This document shows positions 23,534 through 34,126 of a DNA stretch of 64,000 nt, in pieces. The stretch is from Ancylostoma caninum (Eukaryota; Nematoda; Chromadorea; Rhabditida; Ancylostomatidae). Where the stretch lies: NCBI GenBank assembly GCA_037903475.1, contig JBAJFG010000146.1, positions 62,001-126,000 on the forward strand, written 5' to 3'. The translations under genes were made by a program, and so were the position numbers. A model generated the notes under the pieces. The model did no database searches and had not been told where the DNA came from. It worked only from the letters and a program-made list of their open reading frames with translations. Every line of letters begins with the position of its first letter. The first letter of the stretch is position 1.

Positions 23534-23970
23534 GGCACTATTCCACACTAGGGGCCCCAAAATTTTCAAAAAAAATTTTCGCCGAAACTTTGCATATGAG
23601 GGTTATTTGGGGTGCTGAGCACGAATATCGTATCCATTTTGCACCGTAACCCCATTTTTGTAGGGTTACTGAAGGTATACTGTAAAAACCGTACCTCACA
23701 GAATCTTCTCGAATTTTGTGTAGAGGGGTCGTTCCAGACGCTGATCACAGTTGTCAACACACCTACGTTTTCTACCCGAAATCGGCATTTTCTTAAAATT
23801 TCCTACCGTACACCTACCGTAACCTGACAGAAATAGGGTTACGGCACAAAATGGACACGGTATTCGTGCTCAGGACCTCAAATAACCCCCCCCCCCCCTA
23901 TGCAAATTTTCAGCCAAAACTTTTTTTCGAAGATTTTGGGGCCAGTAAAGTTGGATAGTGCCCAAAAAAC
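23534..23970. mobile_element. Palindromic MITE, GGGCACTATCCA ends
   Basis: The arms read TGGGCACTATTCCAC then GGGGCCCCAAAATTTT then GCACGAATATCGTATCCATT, and are matched in reverse complement from the right end at 23970. The right arm carries a poly-C run (about 23886-23899). Related sequence lies at 26720-27525. It has no protein. Confidence 0.8.
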
Positions 23971-24375
23971 CTGTTGTTTCTTTAGACAATATGACATGGT
24001 TCCACAACCATGAGATAGCGGTCCAAACATGAACAACGGCACCTGCTTTGTCTCTATTCCATGAAAAAATCAACAAACAGAGAACAAACATCTTAAGATC
24101 ATGAGAACAAACACACGAAAAACATTCAATAGTTAAGTAGTTAGTCAAATAGTATCAAATCCTCTCTAACAAATTCCAAACAAATATCACTACATTACAT
24201 TTCCTCACTACGACCTTTTTTTGAATAATTCAGTTATGGCTTTGAATAGTCCGTCGTCATCTGTTCAAATAAAGTTTTAACAGAAAAAAAACTGGAGAAC
24301 GCCTACATCTTTCGCCACCACCCACATGACCAGGGTCAAGCGTGGTGTTGGTAAAAAATCGACCCCATGGCGATC

Positions 24376-24522
24376 GGCCGCATCTATTCCTACTTAGGCG
24401 GCTGCGCGTTTAAAGGACGGGCGCGAATCGACTAGGCGTCTTTAAACGACAGCCACGGATCTGAGGCACCCGCCGCGCCTCGCAAGCTCGCGCAGCCGCC
24501 TAAGTATAAATGGATGGGGCCA
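24376..24522. repeat. GC-rich inverted repeat
   Basis: The left arm ends CTACTTAGGCGGCTGCGCG (to 24408) and the right arm begins CGCGCAGCCGCCTAAGTA (from 24490). The outward parts (GGCCGCATCTATTC / AAATGGATGGGGCC) also match. CCAGGGTCAAGCGTG at 24330 resembles the reverse complements at 26282 and 63383, suggesting a shared family end. Non-coding. Confidence 0.75.
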
Positions 24523-24559
24523 GAGGCGACTCCCTCGTGGACTGAAAAAAATGCGACCC

Positions 24560-26715
24560 CCAGCTGGGGTGATAGAGAAGTGGTGTTCGTGCTCAAACAG
24601 GTGCGCAGTTCGATCGTCGCCGGTGCCTAATTTTTGCGAAGTGGAAGAATGCTCGTGAGTGCAATCAGTCGTTAAATATCCATGTGTTCAAACAAAATCA
24701 AATCAACGGGATCATTTTTAAGCAATTCGATTCACGCATGAGTGGCTTTGTTCCACTCAGAGTTAGAGTTGCACACTTGATGATGAATGGTCGCTTGTCA
24801 TGAATTTAAAAGTAAGCATGTTTATTAGCAGGGAGTGTATCTAAAACAGCTGAAGTAGTAATCATTTCTATAAATTTCTTGCCTTTCGTCTAAATAACAC
24901 TTGAAAGGAAGAGGAAAGTTCGGAGTAGGAAATCAGTTCTTACAACTTGACTTTTTAAAATGAAGATATATAATAGCAAGATTAACTGTCTGCTTGATGT
25001 AATTTCAGCCATCCGCCCTATTTTTCAAAATTTCCAAAGCTTAAAGGCAGCACCTACGGAAATTGTGCTCTCAAAGATTTTACTTTATATTCCTACTTTT
25101 CCGCTACGGTGAAAACAAAAATGGCCTTCAATTTTGTCAGAAAATAAAAAGTTTTTCATAGAAACCAGTTTAGTCCGTTTACAAGTATTCCCGCGACGGG
25201 CCTAACTTTAAGTTCAGAGCGCGGCAATCGACGTACGATTAGGAGCTTTGCTCACCATTGGACATGTTTAGCCCTTCCAAGCAAGTTTCCCTTAGTTTCA
25301 CATTCTTTTTCGTTTGTAAAGCATTTGAAGCATCCTGGTAATGATTGATAGCTATAATGCGATGTATTAACGACGTCAAATGGATCCCCTTCGCTCACTT
25401 GTTCACAACGTATCTTTCACTAAACTTCATATGAATACAACTTTCCACTCTTCCAGAATTGCTTATTCCTTACCGTTCTTCTTGAATCTTCCTGCTTCAA
25501 TGCTCTCTTTCCTTGAATAGGGGCTCAGAAATCGCCTCATCCGCGTTTAACTTTTTTATTCGAGACGCTTTTTTCGGCAGCAAAATAGCAAAATTGCTCT
25601 GCATTACCCGCTGTAGACACTTGGTATTTATTCTGCTTAAATTAGGATGTTAAATCGTCGGTAAGAAGACGAGAAATTCGCCATTTTTACCAAGGCTTAC
25701 CATCCGTTTACCGATGGAATAAAACCATTCCCATATAGTCTTGAGAAGTGAAATTCTTCAGGGATATGGAGCTTAATTCCTCTTTCAATGACATGCATAG
25801 GATTTTGCCAGCTCCAACATATCTGCAGAAAAAAACATTGAAGAAAAAAACCTAATTTTCTGCAAATGCAAGGTAGTGGTATTGTTCTAAGGTGACTTAC
25901 AGCACATTTACTTCGTGGGAGAGAATTGATTCCATATATTACAATAGAGAAAGATTTGGCCTTTCACAGGCATAAAGTCAACTCTCACGTGGGCTCCCGA
26001 TTTTGATAATTATTGGATGACAATATATATGGAGTTTAGCAAATTTTACGACCATATCATATGTAGTACTTTCGCCATAAAAAAGGTACCAGCAGACAAA
26101 ACCAGCGGGATTTTGCGAAATGATAAGATTTAGCTCTGGAAGAGCGTCTACATAGTATTAGGGTTTTCGGTGAATTAATTTGCACTTTCCTACCCTGCCG
26201 CCATAACCCCCCCCCCCCTCCTTCCCACCAGGTTACCCTACCTATCTTCATAAGACGAACAATTTTGGTAAATTACCATCGCACGCTTGACCCTGTACAT
26301 GTGTCAATAGCTGTCGCTCACAGAACTTGAACCAGGAACTTCTCGCTCATTTTCAAGAGACTCCGCGTCCTCCTGTTCACTTTCTTCATCGGAAATTTCT
26401 TAATGAATGAATGTAAACCTTTGTATATTGTAATGCCCATCCCTATCGAACTAACCTTTTCGATTTTTCTTCAAAGGGTTCTCCCCGTCGCTGACCTTTC
26501 TGGTTCTTTTTTTTTTGGACACCTCAGCATTCTTTTCATTTTTTTCATCTTCCACCAATTTATCGATCGACTCACTATTTTTTTTCATTCTTCGCAAGTC
26601 CCCAACTCTGGCAAATGGCCCTGAATAGAATAGCGTTGGCAGAAGAAAATCCCTCTGCGCCTGTAATCACTTACACTTGCCATCCCGACGGGAGCCTGGA
26701 TGGCATCTCAGCGCA
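24560..26715. other. No gene recognised
   Basis: AT-rich sequence with a low density of open frames. TTAAAGGCAGCACCTACGG at 25042 is another TTAAAGGCAGC-type MITE end without a clear partner. A C run lies at about 26206-26218. I saw no protein exon motif. Confidence 0.4.
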
Positions 26716-27525
26716 ATATCTTTCATTCTGAACGATGTCTTTGTTCTTTTTGAATGCTTTTGGGGTTACCATAGGGCTAGGGCAAGGATAATCCATAGGG
26801 GAGCCTCAAATTGCTTTCAACGTGCAAAATCAATGTGACATTCGTAATCAGCATGTCAAATGACCCCCCTAGAGAAAAATTCAGATGATTCTGTGAGGTA
26901 CCGTACTAACCCTAACCCCACCCATAACGCCACCCAAATGGGGTTACGACACAAAGTGAGTGTGATATTCGTGATCAGCATGTCAAATAAGCCACCTAGG
27001 CGAAGTTTCAGAGAAATTCTTGATTTTGAGATTTTGGGGCAAAACAAGTGGAATAGTGCCAAAATTTGTTTCCTAAACTTTGTATAGGGGGTTATTTGAG
27101 GTGATGAACACGAATATCCTATTCATTATGCAACGCAAGCCTACTTTTGTGGGAATAGGGTGGCTATACTGTAGAAACTGTAAACCACGGAATGCTCTAA
27201 AATCTTGGGTTGTTCGAAATGCTAATCAAGGATATAATATCCATTTTATACCTTAATTCTGTTTTTTGAACGGATACGGTAGGTATAAGAGAGAAAACGA
27301 AGACGGCATACAAAATGATGTTGTTAACCATAACCACCGCCTAATACAACCCCTATACGCAAAACCTGAGAGGATTGTATGAAATACCGTATCTACGGGT
27401 ACCCTACCGTAGCCTTACAAAAATGGGGTTAGAGTGCAAAGTGAACACGATATTCCTGTTCATCGCCTTAAATAACCCTCTATACAAGTTTAGCCTTTAG
27501 GGGCCTCCAATGTGGAATACCGCCG
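26716..27525. repeat. Two adjoining diverged copies of the 23.5-kb MITE family
   Basis: The words GGGGTTACGACACAAAGTGA, ATATTCGTGATCAGCA and GGAATAGTGCCAAAA occur here in an order like the 23534-23970 element. A second, inverted set runs from 27060 to 27520 (TAGGGGGTTATTTGAGGTG against AAATAACCCTCTATAC). The whole is consistent with two nested or tandem palindromic copies. Confidence 0.65.
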
Positions 27526-28006
27526 AAAACGCTTGTCTTGGTTTACAGCTCAGCACCGCAGCCTCGGCATGCATGTGTGAAGGACAGAAGCACCTCGTAC
27601 AGCATCCAGGAAAATTCATGCCCTGTCTGAGGTGAGACACAGCGTTTAAGTAAAGCAAACAACCAAACTGCCCCTCTCTTGGCATTTTATGATCGTGTTT
27701 ATAAATTCATCACCTCTGTATACACTGCAGAAATTTATCTCTAAGGAGCTTCCAAAATAAAATGCGTTACTAACAAAATTGTCCGGTTTTGAGGTAAGCC
27801 TCTCTAACAGGTTTGTGGCGTCTCTTACCGCACCTAAATAGACAAAATGTAATATAAGCATGTACCAAAATTCTCTTATTTGCCAGTAGGATCAATTATT
27901 ACTAGAATTACCTTTAGATCTGCCCAACGGGAACCCGTCAACCAGGACGGTGAGATCCAAAAACTTCTTCAAGAAAAATGAATTAGATTCCATTCTCTGA
28001 ATAAAT

Positions 28007-29940
28007 CAGTTCCCTCGCAAAACCTCAAAATTTGAAGGAACTCAATAAATGGACGGGCTCAGTAAACAACGGGAAGGTAAGAGAACAGGCGAATCATTAA
28101 TACAACTAAAAACATTTTAAGTGGTCAATTCTCACGTCCAAATTAACTTTACTGCTTTCATATACCTAGAAAGGTGGGAGAGTCAGTGGCGTGGTCCTCG
28201 ACAACACAGAAAATAGTTACGCATGTCTAGCAGCTAGCTTGTCCAGGGAGATCCGGTATTTGTCATACGATCCAACGGCCGGATACGCTGCGCGTGGCCC
28301 CTGCGTGACGGCTGCTATAATTAGGTCAGCTCTGCACCACCGAAGTTGATGGGATATAATTGAGAGAATTATAAACTCGAAAACATTCCGCATGTTTATG
28401 AACATTTCTATGGACATTCAAGTTCTTTAGAAAGTTAAGGACGAAAACGAAGAGTTGCACTATTTCTGCTTGCTGGTGTATGTTTATACATGCGCAGATG
28501 CACCAAACTCTTTCCGCCTAGGTTCAAAGAATGGAAGGTTCAGGTACTTGCTCCTACATGGTTGTTGTTTCTGCAGTTTCGGAGTGAAAGAATTCTATCT
28601 TGGCGAATAAATTACGACTCATGTCGCTGTTTATTTTTCCACTGTTGCAAAAATCTGACTCCTCTTAGCGACGAGCATACCGCTGTATGTACATGAAAAC
28701 CTTTGAATGCGTGAAATTTCCTTCAGAAGATTGTTTTGTAATGCGTACCTATCATGTCGTAAAAAATATCAAATCCACTGTCACACAGGAACGCGACACC
28801 TTTGTCGGAGTGAACAGGAGAAACCACAACTCCCTGAATCATAGATTACTGAGTGAGAGAAAGGAAGAACCAAAACCAAAGCATGCAAGATTCTGTACAA
28901 AGCCAAAGACTGCTGAAGTGTTTCCGGCCAAGAATAACCATGGTTTTCTGGAGTCAAAACCCATCAATGTCTTATCTTGCAGAGCAGCCTAATCTATCTA
29001 CATATGCAACCGAGTCAGAAAAGTCAACAAATCACAACTAACATATCAGAAAGTGCGCGACTTATCGAAATCACTCTGCGCTCTCCATATGAAAGTTAAC
29101 CAATGATCACTGTTTTCTGGACCGACCGTAGCTCCTAAATCCCCTCTCGTTACACTTTACAGTAAGATTCTCTTCTTATGTTTTGTTAGTGTTTAGTTCA
29201 AGAGATCCTCACTGTAAGAGAAAACGCAACCCATTTGAATTTTTTAAATTGGCCATAGATCAATGCTGTGAAAGATTGCTATCCTCGAGGGCTTTAACAA
29301 CAAATACAGAGCAAGTGTGATTACGCATCCATTTCTTTCTTCTAGTGAAACTTGAATATCCACAGAAATGTTCATAAACATCAACTTCGGTGGCAGCAGA
29401 GCTGACCCAATTATAAAACCCGTCACGGTGAGGCCGCGCGCAGCGTATCCGGCCGTTGGATCGCATGACATATACCGGATCTCTTATTTCCTAACCAATC
29501 GAAGCATTTTAGCGGACCAAGAGTCACTCTTAACAACTTCATAAAGTGTTCCTCGATCTAACTAAAACCACAAGATGAGTGTAAAATTAAGTTCCTTGCA
29601 CCAAATTGAAGGAAGAGAATCTTCACTAAAGTGATCGAACTCACAACGAATCCAGTTTTTATTATGTGATGATGGATGGATGGATTCGGTCAAAACTCTA
29701 CCGCAGTTCCCTCGCAAAATCTCAAAATTTGGAGGAACTCAATAAATGGACGGGCTCAGTAAACAATGGGAAGGTAAGAGAACAGGCGAATCATTAATAC
29801 AACCAAAAACATTTTGAGTGGTCAATTCTCACGCTCAAATTAACTTTACTTTTTTCATATCCCTAGAAAAGTGGGAAAAATCAGTGGCATGGTCCTCGAC
29901 AGCACAGAAAATAGTTATGCATGTCTAGCAGCTAGCTTGT
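28007..29940. repeat. Rearranged duplication: direct 236-bp and inverted 140-180-bp blocks
   Basis: Block A at 28007-28242 recurs in the same orientation at 29704-29940 with a few substitutions. Block B, which directly follows the first A (28246-28428), recurs inverted at 29343-29483 (shared GATCCAACGGCCGGATACGC). The first B has about 43 extra bases near 28350-28395. In the first copy A and B are continuous and partly open on the plus strand (DNTENSYACLAASL then YDPTAGYAARG), and the inverted B keeps the same peptide (DPTAGYAARG). I do not recognise the family, so coding is only a possibility. Confidence 0.8.
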
Positions 29941-30756
29941 TCAGCCGCCTTGAGCTCTTTTTCATAAGAACCAATACGGAGATTTTAGTGCAACTGCAGC
30001 CGAAACATGAAATTCACAGGAAAATTAAGAGAAAATTTGCGAAGACGTCCAGCGTTTCATCAGGTCTAACGAACAACAAAAAATTTAGAATTTATCACAG
30101 TTGCTAATGAAGGTGCGTAAGTAAGGAAGTTAAGGAAGCGAGACAACTAAGGTTTGAGTCTGCCAACCGCATGTGCTGCAACCCCCAGAACAACAATTTA
30201 CAATGACGGAAAGGTAACAGGTACATTGTAGCTAGAAGCCAATACAAACAGGAAAGAAAATGAATGAGGTTCAAAACTTGCGTTCCGCGGTTTGCGGAAC
30301 CTGGTACGGTATCCAACACTGAACGCTGCGCAATCGTCACAGGACCAGAAAACACCCCATACCCAAAAAAAACCTTTAATAACGAATCCAGTTTTTATTG
30401 TGTGATGGATCGTGGTGTGACTCGCGTCCTCCGCTGCTGGTTACGCAGTCATCGTAAGATTTGAACATGAGTGTTTGAAGGGGGTTCAGGGTGATGTGAT
30501 CGCGGTGAAGCTGACGTCGAACGCTGGCATTCTCGCAGCTATCGGTCCAGTGGTGATTCCAGTACTCTCCACCAGGGGAGCCTTGTAAGAGAGGACGATA
30601 TATAGGGAAGGTAAACACTGTAGAAATCTAGGATTTTGATGATAGCATGCACGCACTCCTACCATCTCAGACATTCGGGCGTTTGGAGCGCCGGTGAACC
30701 CGCCCACTTTTGGTCGATGCAGGATTCCGGCAGGTAGTCGCGGGTGGAGTAGGAAT

Positions 30757-30822
30757 ACAAGTCCAGTAGGGCTCGTCTAGTCTCCGCTGTGGCGGAAACT
30801 AGACGAGCCCTACTGGACTTGT
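30757..30822. repeat. Near-perfect hairpin, 31-bp arms, 4-bp loop
   Basis: ACAAGTCCAGTAGGGCTCGT plus eleven bases is followed by TGTG and by the reverse complement, with one mismatch. It lies inside the MITE at 30662-31168. Such a stem would form strongly in single-stranded DNA or RNA. Confidence 0.92.
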
Positions 30823-30830
30823 CTGGCCAA

Positions 30831-30905
30831 CTGAGGCCCAGTTGAAACTGTGGCCCCGTGCATCGTTTGGCCAGACAAGATGCGTGGGATGCGGTCGCGT
30901 GCCGA
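30831..30905 (+). repeat. GC-rich dispersed segment, copy 1
   Basis: CTGAGGCCCAGTTGAAACTG through GATGCGGTCGCGTGCCG matches 44301-44375 in the same orientation (CTGAGGCCCAGTAAAACCGC and onward). The shared core does not look coding and lies in unrelated contexts, so it is a dispersed repeat. Confidence 0.7.
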
Positions 30906-31680
30906 CGCGGAGCGGACGGAAAAATCCGCCTCGCCGCAAATGTCCTCATTTTTGTGCTATTTTTTGTAGTCATCGGTTGCAATAGAATATGACCTGCCTT
31001 AATCCTGCTATCCCTTAGGAGGATCACGGTAGGTCAAAGGCAGGATAAGGCGCAACTAACGGCTGAATAGGCTCGCCAACTCTGCCCACTTTTGCGTTTG
31101 TCCCGCAGGTGTCATGCCGCGAGAAACGGTGTGCGCCGGCGCTCCAAACGCCCTAATGTCTGAGATGGGGAAACGCCTCCAAACCTCTTCTTGTTTTCTT
31201 GTTCATTGATGTAACAGAAAAACCGTCTATTTGCGAAAGAATTGAACTAATAATGCGTTGTTACAGTGGTGATTGGTGGTGTTTTCACATGCCAGAACTA
31301 TTCAACTTTTTTGTGAAATTATTTGCTATGAAGAAACCACGCTCACAGTGAAGCTATTGTGTTCACCTCCCAAAGACTTGTGCTGTCATATGGCCGTTTT
31401 CTAATGTCCAGCAGGCGTCAATTTATTTAACTGGATAGGCATTGTGTTGTGGCTTCGCTTTCGGAAGCGTTACGGTGGTGATTGATGCTGTTTTAACGTC
31501 TATCTTTTGCTCCACACAGAATACGTTCTCCACTTGTTTGTAACTTGAGAGTTGTTGTGTGCCCAAATGGTCTCTAATTAGTATAACTTCATAGTTATTT
31601 TCTTTACTTCACTGCTCATTCATTTGGGTACCACGCTACGTTGTGGCTCCACTGCTGTGTCACGGTGAAGTTGATATCAA

Positions 31681-32514
31681 GGGTGGTAGTAAACCTCCTG
31701 GAACGGCGATGAAACGATGAGCAGAAGGTCGCGGTGAACTGTCAGCTCTGGTTTGCAACCCTGAACTAGCTAGGAGCTAACTGACAACTGTGGTCTTCGA
31801 ATGATGAGGCTCTTGCAGAACCTTCAAACCCTCAGAGATTTCAAACCTTCACAGATGGGATATCCTCGGAGTATGCTGACATACTTCTGAACCATGGATT
31901 CGAGTGCTAACCGAACCTTGTGTGACCATTATACCCCAAGCGGCCAGTGAATCTCTTCCGCGTAACTTAACTTTGATGTGCTAAGCTCACAAATGTAATT
32001 GCGAGCCCATAAAATATGTTGGATTCAATCTGGGAAGGTGTAGGCCTCAGCTGTCAAAATCAGCCACCAGGAAAGTCACTGATGATCTCCTGCGGAAGGT
32101 CATGGTGATCGAGACGGTGGGAACACCGATCAGCTGGGTGTACCCCGGAAATGCGTCTTCACCGAAAAGGAGTCAGTGCACGCTCGAATGGCTACAACGA
32201 TGAACTCGAACAGTGAGCAAAAAGTCCTCTGGAGTCCTTTGCGTAACGACGAGATCGCCGTCTGCCTCTCGCGCGCCGCATACTCTTTCGCTTCCCGTGT
32301 CCTCGTCGTTTCATACTGGCAGCAAGTGACGGTGAGCTCATAGTTCGATTTCGAACTGTGAGTTTACCTGCAAGTATGGTCCCCATCTCGTCATAGTATT
32401 TAAGCATCATGCTCGGAGAACCATGTTCGTTCCAATGGTTCCCCGTAAGCTGGGAGTTAGCTGCCAGTTAACGTTCATTGTTAACTGACAGTTTCAGTAG
32501 GTTTACTACCACCC
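31681..32514. mobile_element. Putative non-autonomous element with GGGTGGTAGTAAACCT ends
   Basis: GGGTGGTAGTAAACCTCCTG at 31681 is matched in reverse complement at 32497-32514. Both outer flanks read CAA. The interior (834 bp) has no recognisable transposase. An Arg-rich open frame on the minus strand (32192-32410) is probably chance. Confidence 0.6.
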
Positions 32515-34126
32515 CAAGTGATAGCAGAGTTGCACCAGTGTTCGATTTGAGCTCAGAAATTTCATTCTGAGTCTAGCTGACAACTGCGAAACTTTCAGTT
32601 TTTCCATACCAAGAAGATATTATTTTTATCTTTACGTTTCAAAAGATTTCTCAGTTATTCGTTGTTGCATTTCCGTCATTCCAATACCATCTAGTGTAAT
32701 GCCGCATTGTTATTCCGTCTGACAACTACGCAACTCTTACTTTTTGATTTGATGATGTTATTCCAAGCTGAAGCTCAGATTTCAGGCAATATCACGCTTA
32801 TCTTGTCGACAATTTCACTCAACTCGCATTCGCCGACAACCCTCATGTTTCCTAACGCTGCTTTTTGTGTATAATTTTGTCCACAACTGCACTTTAAATG
32901 CTTTTCTTTCTTTCCGAAATGAACCGGATCCAACTTATCCTCATCGTCGTAGGTGGAGGTTCCCCACAAGGGCGCTACAGTAAGGCATGATGAGTTGAGA
33001 CGCGTCTGAGGTTATCGCACCTATTGGTGCACAATAATGCCGACGAAGTATGAATGCCCGCTGCTTTGTCTTCATGTTTCTCATGGTTCCAAGTTCCTAA
33101 AGGAGTTGTATAATTACTTTGAAATGTGATTTGTATCGTGTACACCTATGTGTAAAACGTCTAGTATTTAATAATCTCCGATTTTTTACAATATAAGACG
33201 AATAACCGAATTTGCGGAGTTCTCTGCTGCATGATATATACACAATTTTGAACAAGCGTGTGCAAATTTGGGACTGCCCAAAACCTTTACTTATTTAAAG
33301 AGTACTTGCTCTATCAGATAACAAAATCCGTCCATAAATCAACTCTAAAAATTCTTTGAAATGTGGAAGAGTGAGCTAAAACCGAGGGTGCCAATCGATC
33401 CCTCAATCATTCCCATTTCCAGGTCTGGATGGAAGGTCCTGGATGTGACTGCTGCATAACACAAGTTTGATACAATTAGGCAATCATTTGTTTCCATCGA
33501 TTACACACTCCTTGGACGCGAAAGACCTCGAAAACCATAAAGAAGACAAGATTTGCATGAGTTCTTGTCTGGCTACTGCGAGTCCGAGATTTCAAGATTC
33601 TTCGACTCGCAGCAGCCAGAGTTCTTGACTTCTGGATCTGATGCTCTAGTGGAGCGTTGGCCATACCTCGTGGATCATAATGGTTATTACTTTATTGGTT
33701 GATATCTATTCACAATGAACTTAACATTCTTTGAAAAAAGTATGAAATTTGGTGCAAGTCTTTCGGACCAACCTAATAGTAATCTGGGAAGGCTTGCGAG
33801 GTCACGATAAGCATCTGGGATAGAATGTATTCGAAGTTAATTTAACAACCAAATATGGCCGCTGTGAATCTAAATGATATGTCAAAAACATCCATTAAAC
33901 AGCTCTTTCTTTGCCAGATTTTTATACTAACTCAATTTATCATTCCGACTCCTTATCTATTTTGGTGAGTCCAGAAGAAATAAATACATATTCGAACGGT
34001 GGTTCCTTTTTGTAGGCATGATGAATCGCCAAAAATTTGAATTATATGGACGCAGTGTGATTATTCGTGAATGTCTCACATGTTTCGCTCTGGTATAATC
34101 ACCTGCTCCTAACTCCATATTGACAG
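32515..34126. other. Upstream of the mannosidase gene, no other gene recognised
   Basis: I see no exon motif or repeat structure that I can name here. The 64-codon minus-strand frame at 32775-32969 contains two closely spaced Cys residues (CSC) but nothing diagnostic. Any promoter of the downstream gene would lie in this region. Confidence 0.4.

Larger units (their letters stand above)
30662..31168. mobile_element. MITE with 31-bp inverted termini
   Basis: The left terminus 30662-30692 (CCATCTCAGACATTCGGGCG onward) and the right terminus 31138-31168 are reverse complements with one mismatch. The 507-bp element contains the hairpin at 30757-30822 and a GC-rich segment shared with 44297-44375. 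No transposase is present. No target duplication was clear. Confidence 0.82.

Noticed and set aside
24560..24645. tRNA-like sequence with GTTCGATCG
   Set aside because: An A-box-like stretch is present but no acceptor stem can be paired. At best a SINE remnant.
28217..28417. Ion-channel or transporter fragment
   Set aside because: Short hydrophobic stretches only. No family signature could be confirmed.
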